From: Pseudomonas muyukensis
GTDB lineage: Bacteria > Pseudomonadota > Gammaproteobacteria > Pseudomonadales > Pseudomonadaceae
Direction: 5' to 3'
Assembly (NCBI RefSeq): GCF_019139535.1
Contig: NZ_CP077073.1
Coordinates: 3,190,501 to 3,254,500 of the forward strand
Length of the DNA stretch: 64,000 bases
Shown piece by piece: positions 15,722 to 24,322 of this stretch. The notes under the pieces are model-generated. The model had not been told where the DNA came from and made no database searches. It was given only the letters and a program-made list of their open reading frames with translations. Position 1 is the first letter of the stretch; each line of letters starts with the position of its first letter. The position numbers and the translations under genes were made by a program.

Positions 15722-17022
15722 GCCGGCCTCCGTTGCAGCATCTGGCGCAGCGGCGCCAAGTCGCTGGGCAGGATGATCAGCGTGCGCGCCACTGGCACGC
15801 CGCTCAGGCGGCAGTACAGCGCCAGCATGGCCACGGTCACCGCCAGGTAGGCGATCGAGGAGGCCGCCGCGGCGCCGACGATGCCCCAGGTCGGGATCAG
15901 CAGCACATTGAGCAGCAGGTTCAAGGCGGCCCCCGCGCCCATCAGCAGCGACACCGTGCCGGGGCGGTTCTTGCCCAGCAGGTCCAGGCGCAGGATGCTC
16001 GCATAGCACAGCCCCAGCAGCCCGGGCAGCAGCGCCAACAAGGCCGGGTAGGCCGGCGCGTAGTCGGCGCCGAACAGGGTGACGATCAGCCATTGGCCGA
16101 TCAGCGCCATGCCCAGGCAGGCGCCGAGCATCACCGTGGCGGTCAGGCGCAGGGCCAGCGGGGTCAGGCGTTCCATGCCGGTATCCTGTTGCAGCAGGCG
16201 TTTCATCAGCGGCGTGGTGACGGCCTCGGGGACGATCAGCAACAGTTCGGCGGCGGCGCTGGCCATGGCGTAGTGGCCCAGGGCGGTGCTGCCGAGCAGG
16301 GCGCCGATGAACAGGTAGTCCGAGCGCAGGATCAGTTGCTGGAACAACAGGTCCGGGTGGCTCTTGGCGCTGTAGGCCAGCAGTTCGCGCTGGCCGCCGC
16401 GGTCCCAGCGCAGGCGCAGGCGATGCTGGCGGCCGAGCCACCACAGGCCCAGCACCAGCACCAGGGCGATGCCGGCCAGCCAACTGATCAGCGCGGCTTC
16501 CAGGGCCTGCTCGCGCCACATCCAGAACAGCCCGAGGAACAGCAGCAGCGGCGCCAGCGATTCGCTCAGGCGCAAGGCATTGAAGGCGCCGACGCCGCCG
16601 CTGGCGTTGTGCAGGGTCAGCAGGCCGCTCTTGAGCACGGTCATCGGCACCGCCAGCAGCAACAGCCAGGCCAGCAGGCCCAGTTGCACGGTCACTGCCA
16701 GGTCGGCGCCGAACGAGCGCACCAGCACCACGCAGAGCAAGGTCAGCAGCCCGGCCAGCAGGCTGCCGTAGACCAGCACCTGGGTCAGCAGCAGGCCCAT
16801 GTCGCGCTGCTTGGCCGCCTGGTAGCCGACCGCGCTGTTCAGGCCGCCGCTGGTGGCGGCGCTGATCAGCTCGGGCAGGGTGCTGAGCAGGGCGAACAGG
16901 CCGCGTTCGCTGGGGCCGAGGATGCGCGCCAGGAGCACGTTGCGCAGCAGGCGCAGGGCGATCATCGCCAGCTTGGTGGCCATGCTCAGGGCCAGCTGGC
17001 GCAGGTAGCTGTTGCGCATCAT
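15718..17022 (-). CDS. Wzx-like polysaccharide flippase
   Basis: A 434-residue integral membrane protein with about 12 hydrophobic helices. It begins LRLLRNVLLARILGPSERGLFALLSTLPELISAATSGG, the typical first two helices of MATE/polysaccharide-synthase flippases. It would move the undecaprenyl-linked repeat unit across the inner membrane to the Wzy-like polymerase encoded in the same operon. Both ends overlap neighbours by four bases (ATGA), showing tight translational coupling. Confidence 0.88.
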   Translation of the reverse strand: MMRNSYLRQLALSMATKLAMIALRLLRNVLLARILGPSERGLFALLSTLPELISAATSGGLNSAVGYQAAKQRDMGLLLTQVLVYGSLLAGLLTLLCVVLVRSFGADLAVTVQLGLLAWLLLLAVPMTVLKSGLLTLHNASGGVGAFNALRLSESLAPLLLFLGLFWMWREQALEAALISWLAGIALVLVLGLWWLGRQHRLRLRWDRGGQRELLAYSAKSHPDLLFQQLILRSDYLFIGALLGSTALGHYAMASAAAELLLIVPEAVTTPLMKRLLQQDTGMERLTPLALRLTATVMLGACLGMALIGQWLIVTLFGADYAPAYPALLALLPGLLGLCYASILRLDLLGKNRPGTVSLLMGAGAALNLLLNVLLIPTWGIVGAAAASSIAYLAVTVAMLALYCRLSGVPVARTLIILPSDLAPLRQMLQRRPA

Positions 17023-18029
17023 CCGCGTGCTCCGCGGCTGATGCGCCAGGCCAGCAGCGATGGGCGGCTGGCGTTGCGCTGGCTGACACCGATGCGCGGC
17101 AGGGCCAGGGGGTCGTCCTGGCCCTGGCAGATCCCCGGGCGGGTGCTCAGGGCGTAAGGGTAGCGGTGCGCGGCGACCCGCGCGCGCACCCGTGCGTCGT
17201 GGTCGCCGTTGGGGTAGCAGTACACCGGCAGTGGCGCGCGACAGCCGGCGCCGAGCGCGGCATGGCTGCGCTGCAGTTCCTCGTTGAGGCGGTGGTCATC
17301 CAGGTGCGGCAGCAGGGCGTGGCTGGCACCGTGCGGGCCGAAGCGCACCAGGCCGGAATCTTCCAGGGTGCGCACTTGCTGCCAGTCCATGGCCTGGGGC
17401 AGCGACTCCGGCGGGCAGGTGTCGGTCAGCAGGTGCAGGGCCTGGGGGCTGAGGCTCTTGAGCGTTTGCAGGTAGCGCGCCAGCACCAGGCTGCGGGCCT
17501 TGCTGTGGTCGTGCATGAAGTACGCCGCCGGCAATGGCCGGCCGAGCTTGCGCAGGCGCTCGATCAACAGCCGGCGGGCGTCCTCGCCATGGCTGCCCCA
17601 CAGCGTTTCGCCGACGCTTTCCCACCAGAAGCGCTGGCGGCTGCCAATGTAGTCGGTGGACAGGAAGATGCTCGCCGGCACCTGGTGGCGCTGCAGCAGC
17701 GGGAAGGCATTGACCGCGTTGTCGCGCCAGCCGTCGTCGAAGGTCAGGGCCACCTTGGGCCGGGCATCGCCGCGGGGCGCCTGGTGGCTTTCCAGCAGGT
17801 CCATCAGGCTGACGCAGTCGAAGTGCCGTTGCAGCCAGCGCAGCAGCCCTTCGAAGGCGCGCGGGCCGACGCACAGCTCGTTGCGATGGGGCAGCGCGGC
17901 ACTGGCGTCATCGGCCAGCACCCGGTGCAGCATGAGGATCACCCCGGCGCCGCGCAGTTCGGCGCGCCCGCGCGGCGACTTGAAGTACAACCAGCCACTG
18001 GCCTGCTTGATATGGGTCTTGATCGGCAT
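17019..18029 (-). CDS. Polysaccharide deacetylase family protein (NodB domain)
   Basis: A 336-residue NodB-fold deacetylase. VILMLHRV (residues 30-37) and KVALTFDDGWRDN (D98, D99) give the catalytic base and metal-binding aspartate. IFLSTDYIG and the C-terminal FGPHGASHALLPHLDD provide the histidine motifs. There is no signal peptide, so it may act on lipid-linked or nucleotide-linked sugars at the cytoplasmic face. Its start lies 9 bases after the position where the upstream glycosyltransferase would end if not frameshifted (18039). Confidence 0.85.
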   Translation of the reverse strand: MPIKTHIKQASGWLYFKSPRGRAELRGAGVILMLHRVLADDASAALPHRNELCVGPRAFEGLLRWLQRHFDCVSLMDLLESHQAPRGDARPKVALTFDDGWRDNAVNAFPLLQRHQVPASIFLSTDYIGSRQRFWWESVGETLWGSHGEDARRLLIERLRKLGRPLPAAYFMHDHSKARSLVLARYLQTLKSLSPQALHLLTDTCPPESLPQAMDWQQVRTLEDSGLVRFGPHGASHALLPHLDDHRLNEELQRSHAALGAGCRAPLPVYCYPNGDHDARVRARVAAHRYPYALSTRPGICQGQDDPLALPRIGVSQRNASRPSLLAWRISRGARG

Positions 18030-18038
18030 GTCCGTCGC

Positions 18039-19180
18039 TCATCGATTCTGGTCGGGGTTCCATTGGCTGTAGCTGTGCCCGCGCAGGAACTGCCACAGGC
18101 CCACGCTCATGCCGGCCAGGGTGACCAGCACGAAGGCGGCCAGGCGGAACGGGCGCGGCAGCCGTCGCGGGCGTCGAGCAGCCCGGCGACGGCGGCGGCG
18201 TAGCCGAGCAGTTGCAAGGCCAGGGTCAGGCGGTAGAAACCGGGTTCGGCGGCCAGCCACAGGTTGGCCAGCAGCAGCGGCAGCAACAGCACCGGGGCCA
18301 GGCGGCGGATCAGCTTGTGGCTGAGCAGGGCAATGGCGTACAGCCCGTGGCGCGCGGGGTTGAGCAGCTCGCGGCGGGCGGCCAGGCTCAACAGGCCGCC
18401 GACGGTCACCCGCTGGCGGCGGCGGAACTGCTTGTCGGCCTCGTCCACGCCCTGGTCGATGACCAGCGCCTCGGGCACATAGACGATGCGCAGCCCCGCG
18501 GCGGGGGCGCAGGTGCTGATGTAGAAATCGTCGTTGACCTGTTTGGGGATAGGCTGGTACAGCGCACGGCGCAGGGCGAGCAGGGCGCCGTCGGCCGAGA
18601 CCATGCAGCCGGTGCGGTTCTCCACCTTGCGCACCCAGGCCTCGTAGTGGCGGTACAGGCTGTCGCCGATGCTCAGGCCCTTGCCCGGGTCGGGGATGAC
18701 CATGTGCCCGGCGCTGGCGCCGACCTGCGGGTCGGCGAAGGGTGCCAGCAGCAGGCCGAGGGTGTTGCCGGCCCATTGGTTGTCGGCGTCGGTGAACACC
18801 AGCAGCTCGCCGCTGCACTGCGCCACCGCGCTATTGAGCGCGCCGGCCTTGCCCAGGCGCGGCAGGTCCAGCACCTGCACCCGTGGATCGCCCACGGCCT
18901 GGGCCTGGGCCAGGGCCACGGTGCGGTCGCTGGAGCCGTCGCTGGCCACCACCACCTGCAGTTCGGCGGCGGCGTAGTCCTGGCCGAGCACACTGGCCAG
19001 CTTGGCCGCGATATGGCGCTCCTCGTTGTGCGCGGCGATCACCACGCTGACCCGCTGCGGCGCCAATGGCCCCGGTGTGCGGCGCGCGAAGCAAGGCGCG
19101 GCCAGGGTCAGCAGCAGCGGGTAGCCGACCCAGGCGTACAGCGGCAACAGCAGGCAAAGCCAGAAGATGATCTCAGCCAC
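18039..19180 (-). pseudogene. Glycosyltransferase family 2, C-terminus frameshifted
   Basis: A membrane GT2 with N-terminal helix (IIFWLCLLLPLYAWVGYPLLL), nucleotide-binding VSVVIAAHNEERHI, DXD-like FTDADN (131-133) and C-terminal helices. Start is GTG 19180, with AAGGAGG seven bases upstream. The main frame runs to a stop at 18107 and ends in an atypical tail (DGCRARSAWPPSCWSPWPA). The next frame over the same DNA continues as a good membrane helix, PFRLAAFVLVTLAGMSVGLWQF, and ends at 18039, next to the deacetylase start. The full span is 1142 bases, one short of a multiple of three. A single-base loss near 18165-18190 (GC-rich run) is therefore likely, real or a sequencing error. The catalytic half is intact, so some activity could remain. 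Confidence 0.75.
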
Positions 19181-20138
19181 GGGCGGGCCTCCTTGCAGTG
19201 CGGTTGAACAGGCTGAGGATGAACGCCGCACCGGCCAGGTGCAGGCGCAACCAATGCAGGCCCCAGAGCTGCACGGTCAGCAGCAGGTCGCGGTGGCGAC
19301 GGCTCTGGCGCAGGCTGAGGAACAACGCGGGCAGGGCGCTGAGCAGCAGCAGGCCCAGCGCCACGTGGGGGAAACCGTCCAGCAGCGCCGACAGGGCCAT
19401 GGCGTCGAGCACCCAGGCGCCGACCGAAAGCAGCGGGAAGCGCAGCAGGCGCAGGCTCAAGCCGTGGCTGCGCAGCAGTTGCAGGTGGCTGCCCTGGCGC
19501 CACATTTCCTTGCCCAGCCATTCGCGCCAGCTGGCTTCGAAACCCCAGTGCAGCACCGCCGGTGCGCGCAGCACCCGCAGGCGCGCGCCGGCCGCGTGCA
19601 GGCGCAGGGTGAAGTCCTTGTCCTCGCCGGTGCGCAGGCGTTCGTCGAAACCGCCCACCTGCGCGAACCAGCTGCGGCGCATCAGCAGGTTGGGGGTCGG
19701 CAGCCAGGCGCTGTCCTGTACCGTCTGCCCGCAGCGCAAGGTGCGCCGTTGCCAGGCCTGGGCGAACCACGGCGCCTGGCGCGGGGTGTCGCAGTCCAGG
19801 GCGAACACATCGCCGTCGCCGCGACGCTGCAAGTCGAGCAACAGGTCGAGCCAGTGCTCGGGCACTTCGATGTCGGCGTCGAGGAAGGCCAGCCAGTCAC
19901 CGTGGCTGGCAGCCACCCCGGCGTTGCGCAGGGCGCCGATGGCCACCCCTGGCAGCACCAGCACCTCGGCGCCATGGCCGCGGGCGATCGCCGGGCCTGC
20001 GTCGCTGGAACCGTTGTCCACCACGATCAGTTCGCAGGCCAGCCCCGCGGCGCTGGCGGCGCGGCGCGCGGCGTCGAGGGTGCGGCCAATATGGCGGGCC
20101 TCGTTGAACATCGGGATGACGATGCTCACCTGGCTCAT
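19173..20138 (-). CDS. Glycosyltransferase family 2
   Basis: A 321-residue GT-A enzyme. SQVSIVIPMFNEARHI is the nucleotide-sugar-binding start, ELIVVDNGSSD follows, and WLAFLDADIEVP is the DXD metal site. FDERLRTGEDKDFTLRLH (ED motif) carries the catalytic base. The C-terminus has two to three hydrophobic helices for membrane association. ATG 20138 overlaps the stop of the polymerase gene (ATGA), and the 3' end overlaps the next GT2 by 8 bases. It adds one sugar of the repeat unit; donor unknown. Confidence 0.9.
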   Translation of the reverse strand: MSQVSIVIPMFNEARHIGRTLDAARRAASAAGLACELIVVDNGSSDAGPAIARGHGAEVLVLPGVAIGALRNAGVAASHGDWLAFLDADIEVPEHWLDLLLDLQRRGDGDVFALDCDTPRQAPWFAQAWQRRTLRCGQTVQDSAWLPTPNLLMRRSWFAQVGGFDERLRTGEDKDFTLRLHAAGARLRVLRAPAVLHWGFEASWREWLGKEMWRQGSHLQLLRSHGLSLRLLRFPLLSVGAWVLDAMALSALLDGFPHVALGLLLLSALPALFLSLRQSRRHRDLLLTVQLWGLHWLRLHLAGAAFILSLFNRTARRPARG

Positions 20139-21505
20139 CGGGCCACCCCCAGCGGCTGCGCGGCGCGGGCCTGGCCCAGCAGCACGCTGGACAGCGCCAG
20201 CATCAGCCACAGGTACTTGTGGCTCGGCGCGCTGAGGAACATCAGGAACAAGCCGATGGCCAGCATGCTCATGCTCAGGTGGGTCATCAGGTCGGCCTGG
20301 TCAGGGTCGCCGGCGGCCCGGAACGCGGCACGGGCCCGCCAGAAGTTGCGCAGGGCCAGGGCGATCATGCCGACGAACAGCAGGCCCGCCGGCAGGCCGA
20401 CTTCGCTGAACAGCTCGAGGTAGGTGTTGTGGGCGCGCCGGTAAAGGTCGGTGGTCTTGCTGTTGACCGGGGCGAAGGCCTTGGAAAACCCGGTGTCGGC
20501 GTAATGCAGCGGGAAGGTGCCGGGGCCGGTGCCGAGCAGCGGGCTGTGGCTGATCATTTCCTTGCCCACCACCAGGTACGAGGCGCGCCGGCCCAGGGAC
20601 TCGTCCTGGTGGGCGTTGACCCCGGACTTGAGCAGCATCAGCGACTGGATGCGCTCGGCGTAGCCGGCGGGCATCAGGGCCACGCCCAGCGGCAGGACGA
20701 TGGCCAGGCCGAGCATGGCGAAGCCCAGGTGGCGCGGGCGGATGCGCGCCAACTGCTCGCGGTAGTTGTGCAGCACGATGCCCAGGCTGATCAGCAGCAC
20801 CACCAGCCCCGAGCGTGATTCGGTCTTGGTCATGCCCACCAGCAGCAACAGGCAGCAGCCGGCCCAGAACAGCTTGACCGGCAGCTGCCGCGCCTTGATC
20901 GCCAGCCACAGGCCCAGGGGCATGGCGATGGTAATCAGCAGGGCGAAGGCGTTGGGGTCGAGCATGGCCGAGGCGCGGCCCTGTTCCTGGTATTTGCTGG
21001 AGAAGATCGCGAACAGGCAGGTGACGCAGACGCTGACGGTGATCAGCCGCGCCAGCAGCGGCAGGTTGAGGTCGCGGCCCACCAGCAGGGTGATGACGAA
21101 CACCACCAGGCCCACCAGCAGCTCGCGCAGGTGGCCGCTGGACAGGGCCAGGTCGTCGCTGGTCCACAGGCTCAGCAGGTACAGGGCCATGAACGCCAGC
21201 AACAGGCGCCACTGGTTGCTGCGCAGCCGCTCGGCGGGCAGCTGGCGCACCGCCAGTTGCAGGCTGAGGATCAGCACCAGGCCGATGCCCACCAGTTTGG
21301 CGCCGGACACCAGGCCGTCCTTGAGCAGGCCCTCCAGTGGCACCAGGGTAGCGATCGCCAACAGGCCCCAGGCCGGCTTGCGGTACAGCGCCAGGGCGCC
21401 GGCCAGGCCGATCACCGCGCCGGGGGCCAGGTATGGGTAGGGGCTGGCCAGCAGGCCCAGGCTCAGCAGGGCCACCAGGCCCACCAGCGACAGGGGAATG
21501 ATCAT
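20135..21505 (-). CDS. Wzy-like O-antigen/exopolysaccharide polymerase
   Basis: A 456-residue membrane protein with about 11 helices and the O-antigen ligase (Wzy_C) core. The large periplasmic loop contains GRRASYLVVGKEMISHSPLLGTGPG and RAHNTYLELFSEVGLPAG, the H-[NST]-x-[YF] signature of these ligases and polymerases. In an operon with Wzx, Wzz and Wza homologues it is best read as the polymerase joining repeat units. ATG 21505 is chosen because it overlaps the upstream stop and starts directly with the first helix (MIIPLSLVGLVALLSLGLL). Confidence 0.87.
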   Translation of the reverse strand: MIIPLSLVGLVALLSLGLLASPYPYLAPGAVIGLAGALALYRKPAWGLLAIATLVPLEGLLKDGLVSGAKLVGIGLVLILSLQLAVRQLPAERLRSNQWRLLLAFMALYLLSLWTSDDLALSSGHLRELLVGLVVFVITLLVGRDLNLPLLARLITVSVCVTCLFAIFSSKYQEQGRASAMLDPNAFALLITIAMPLGLWLAIKARQLPVKLFWAGCCLLLLVGMTKTESRSGLVVLLISLGIVLHNYREQLARIRPRHLGFAMLGLAIVLPLGVALMPAGYAERIQSLMLLKSGVNAHQDESLGRRASYLVVGKEMISHSPLLGTGPGTFPLHYADTGFSKAFAPVNSKTTDLYRRAHNTYLELFSEVGLPAGLLFVGMIALALRNFWRARAAFRAAGDPDQADLMTHLSMSMLAIGLFLMFLSAPSHKYLWLMLALSSVLLGQARAAQPLGVAR

Positions 21506-22755
21506 GCGACAACCTCCTCGGCCGTGCCCCGGTACACCAGGGCCCAGCGTTGTGCCAGGGTCGGCAGGTGGTAGCGTTCGCGTTGCGTGCGGCGGGCCCG
21601 GGCAATCAGCTCCGCGGCTTGCTCGGGGTCTTGCAGCAGGGCTTCGAGGTGCGCGCCCAGCTCGGCGGTGGCCAGGGGGCTGGCCAGCAGGCCGTTGCGA
21701 CCGTGCTCGATGACATCGGGAATGCCGCCGACGCCGAAGGCCGCCACCGGTACGCCTTCCTGCATGGCCTCGAGCAGGATCATCGGCGTGCCTTCGGTGC
21801 GCGAGCTGATCACCAGGGCGTCGAGGCGCGCCATCCAGCCGCGCATGTCGCGCTGGAAGCCGGGCAGGGTGATGCGGGTGGTCAGACCGGCAGCGTCGAT
21901 GCGGGCTTGCAGGAGGTCGCGTTCGGGGCCTTCGCCGAGCATCACGGCGTGGACCTGCGGGTGGCGCTGGCACACCGGGATCAGGGTGTCGAGGAACAGG
22001 TCGGGGCCTTTTTCGCTGGACAGGCGGCCGACATAGGCGGCGAGCCAGGTGTTGTGCTCGTGATCGCGATCCCTGTAGGAGCGGCCTTGTGTCGCGATCG
22101 GGCGCGAAGCGGCCGCCGGGGCATGGCAATCCGATGTGCCTGGATTATCGGCGTGAGAGGCCTTGGGGCCGCTGTGCGGCCCATCGCGACGCAAGGCCGC
22201 TCCTGCAGGGGCGTCAGCAGTTGTACTGGCCTCGGGCAGGCCGTTGGGAATCACCTGCAGCTTGACCTCGGGCACCCCGGCATCGCGGTGGATGCGGGCG
22301 ATGCTCTGGGCCACGCAGACCACCGTCGCGACCGTCGGCGTGCGGCACAGCTGCAGGCTCAGCCAGGTGTAGAAGCGTTGCTTGCGGCTGCGCGGGGTGA
22401 AGCCGTGCTGGGTGCTGACCATCGGCAGGCGCCACAGGGTGGCGCCGATCCAGCCAAACAGCTGGCCCTTGAAGTTATGGCTGTTGACCAGCGGCCGCTG
22501 GCCGCGCTGCGCACCCAGCACCTTGAGCACCGCCAGCAGCCCATGGCAGGTTTCGCAGGCCACCCCGGCCTGGCGAAACCGTGCCACCAGCTCGGCCGGG
22601 GCATCGAGAAACAGCACGCGATGCTGGCCCGGCATGGCCTGGCAGTGGTCCAGGAGCATGCGTTCGGCGCCGTAGAACCCGCCACTGCTGAGCAGGTGCA
22701 GGATCGGCCGCTCGCAGGCCCGCAGCGCCGCGTTCAATTGCGCACCCAGTGCCAC
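21502..22755 (-). CDS. Glycosyltransferase family 4 with a REP-encoded insert
   Basis: A 417-residue GT-B enzyme. The N-terminal acceptor domain has LHLLSSGGFYGAERMLLDH and STQHGFTPRSRK; the C-terminal donor domain has AAYVGRLSSEKGPDLFLDT and SSRTEGTPMILLEAMQEGVPVAA with the EX7E glutamates. Between them, after VIPNGLPEA, lies an unusual low-complexity stretch (about residues 183-228) encoded by an inverted REP pair at 22073-22208. Family members pass straight from VIPNGL to the AYVGRL strand, so the insert sits in the inter-domain linker, where it may be tolerated. The reading frame is kept. Start is GTG 22755, inside the end of the wzz-like gene. Confidence 0.87.
   Translation of the reverse strand: MALGAQLNAALRACERPILHLLSSGGFYGAERMLLDHCQAMPGQHRVLFLDAPAELVARFRQAGVACETCHGLLAVLKVLGAQRGQRPLVNSHNFKGQLFGWIGATLWRLPMVSTQHGFTPRSRKQRFYTWLSLQLCRTPTVATVVCVAQSIARIHRDAGVPEVKLQVIPNGLPEASTTADAPAGAALRRDGPHSGPKASHADNPGTSDCHAPAAASRPIATQGRSYRDRDHEHNTWLAAYVGRLSSEKGPDLFLDTLIPVCQRHPQVHAVMLGEGPERDLLQARIDAAGLTTRITLPGFQRDMRGWMARLDALVISSRTEGTPMILLEAMQEGVPVAAFGVGGIPDVIEHGRNGLLASPLATAELGAHLEALLQDPEQAAELIARARRTQRERYHLPTLAQRWALVYRGTAEEVVA
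22073..22208. repeat. Inverted REP pair inside a coding sequence
   Basis: TGTAGGAGCGGCCTTGTGTCGCGA (given in part: TGTAGGAGCGGCCTTG at 22074) is mirrored by CAAGGCCGCTCCTGCAG at 22192-22208, with the usual REP spacer between. This is the common P. putida REP pair, normally intergenic, here within the GT4 gene. Confidence 0.88.
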
Positions 22756-24308
22756 AGGCGGGGCAGCGACCAGGTCTTGTGCGGGTTGGGCAGGGCCGGG
22801 GTCTGGTCGTTGATCACCAGCAGTACCGGCAGGCCCAGCTGGTGGCCAATCTGCGCCGGATGCTTGAAGCGGTGGTCGAAGAACTCCTTGACATAGACCA
22901 CGGCGATGGCCAGCAGCAAGCCGGTGATCAGGCCGAATGGAATGATCAGGCCGGGTTTCGGGAAGCTGGCGGCGGTCGGCTGGTAAGGCGCGCTGAGGAT
23001 GCGCGCGTTGGACTGGCTGCCGTCGAGCAGGCCCTGGCCACGGCTTTCTTCATAACGCTGGGCATAGGTGGAGAAGGCCTTGTGCAGGGCGTCGATCTCG
23101 GTGTCCAGCTGGCGGGTCTTGCTCTGGGTCTCGCGCAGTTGCAGGATGCGCTGGCTGTAGTCGGCGATGCGCTGGGTCTTCTGCGCGATCACCTGCGCGG
23201 TCACGGCCAGGTCCTGCTGGCGCTCGCGAATGCGGTTCTCGACGATCTTGAGGAACTGCGCGCGCAACTGGGCAATTTGCTGGCGGGCCATGACCATCTG
23301 CTCGGCGCCGGGCTGGAACACCGTGGCATCACCGTTGTAGCGGGCCAGCTGGGTGGTCAGCTGCTCGCCGAGCTGCTTGATCTCGCGGTCCTCGAAGGCG
23401 ATGTTGTCGACCGTGGTGGTGAAGGTGTAGGGGAACGCGTAGTCAGCCATCTTCGCTTTGCTGGCCGCGGCCAGGCTGGATTGCAGGTAGTCGAGCCACT
23501 TCTGGTTCTGCAACTGGCGGTCGCGTTGCAGGTTGAGCGCCTGCTCCTCGGTGTTGATGGCGTTGAGGCGGAAGGTGATCTCCTCTTTCGGATCGGACGA
23601 GCCGATCGCCGTCAGCAGGCCCAGGCGCTGGTTTTCCAGGTCGCCCAGGCGGGCCTGGTAGTGCAGCTTCTTCTGTTCGTAGAAGGTTTCGGGCAGCTCG
23701 TTGGATTGCAGGTCCTGGCGGTTGGTCAGGAAGTTTTCCAGCAGGCGGCTGACGAACAGCGTGCCGAGCTTGGGGTCGGCGGCGTTGTAGGTGATGGATA
23801 TCACGTTGGAGCCAGGCAGGGTCTCGACCTTGAGGTCTTTCACGGCCTGGTCGGTGAGGGTGTCCAGCTGGGTGTCGCGGTCATCGGCCACGTTGTTGCC
23901 GAACACCCGGTGCAGTGGCGCTATCACGGCGTGGCGCAGCGGATCGAGCAGCAGCCGGCGCAGCAGCCCGGGCTCGTCGGGGTAGTGGCCTTCCTTGCGC
24001 AGCTCGCCGAGGGTCTGGCGGATCAGGGTGGGCGAGCGCAGGATATTGCTCTCGGTCTCCATGTCGGCCAGCGACGGCGGGATGAACTGGTCGGCCTGCT
24101 GGGACAGCGCCGAGGAGGTGTCGCTCTGCGAGAGCTTCTTCGACTGCACGATGACTTCGGCGGTGACGTCGTAGCTCTGCTTGAGCACCAGCGGCAGCAG
24201 CACGGCGATCAGCGCGAACACCAGGAACACCCGTTTGACCAACTGGCGGTTGGCGAAGAAGATGCGGAAGAACTCATGCACATAGTTTTCTTTCGGTTGC
24301 GTGATCAT
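22734..24308 (-). CDS. Wzz/GumC-family polysaccharide co-polymerase
   Basis: A 524-residue inner-membrane protein with a helix near the N-terminus (VFLVFALIAVLLPLVL) and one near the C-terminus (IIPFGLITGLLLAIAVVYV). Between them is a large periplasmic Wzz domain and a long coiled coil (residues about 220-420). PYQPTAASFPKPG before the second helix is the characteristic Pro-rich PCP motif. It lacks the cytoplasmic kinase domain, which is encoded separately by the gene at 25365-26012. It should set chain length and connect the polymerase to the Wza-like channel. Confidence 0.9.
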   Translation of the reverse strand: MITQPKENYVHEFFRIFFANRQLVKRVFLVFALIAVLLPLVLKQSYDVTAEVIVQSKKLSQSDTSSALSQQADQFIPPSLADMETESNILRSPTLIRQTLGELRKEGHYPDEPGLLRRLLLDPLRHAVIAPLHRVFGNNVADDRDTQLDTLTDQAVKDLKVETLPGSNVISITYNAADPKLGTLFVSRLLENFLTNRQDLQSNELPETFYEQKKLHYQARLGDLENQRLGLLTAIGSSDPKEEITFRLNAINTEEQALNLQRDRQLQNQKWLDYLQSSLAAASKAKMADYAFPYTFTTTVDNIAFEDREIKQLGEQLTTQLARYNGDATVFQPGAEQMVMARQQIAQLRAQFLKIVENRIRERQQDLAVTAQVIAQKTQRIADYSQRILQLRETQSKTRQLDTEIDALHKAFSTYAQRYEESRGQGLLDGSQSNARILSAPYQPTAASFPKPGLIIPFGLITGLLLAIAVVYVKEFFDHRFKHPAQIGHQLGLPVLLVINDQTPALPNPHKTWSLPRLWHWVRN

Positions 24309-24322
24309 GGTGCGTCCCCCGC

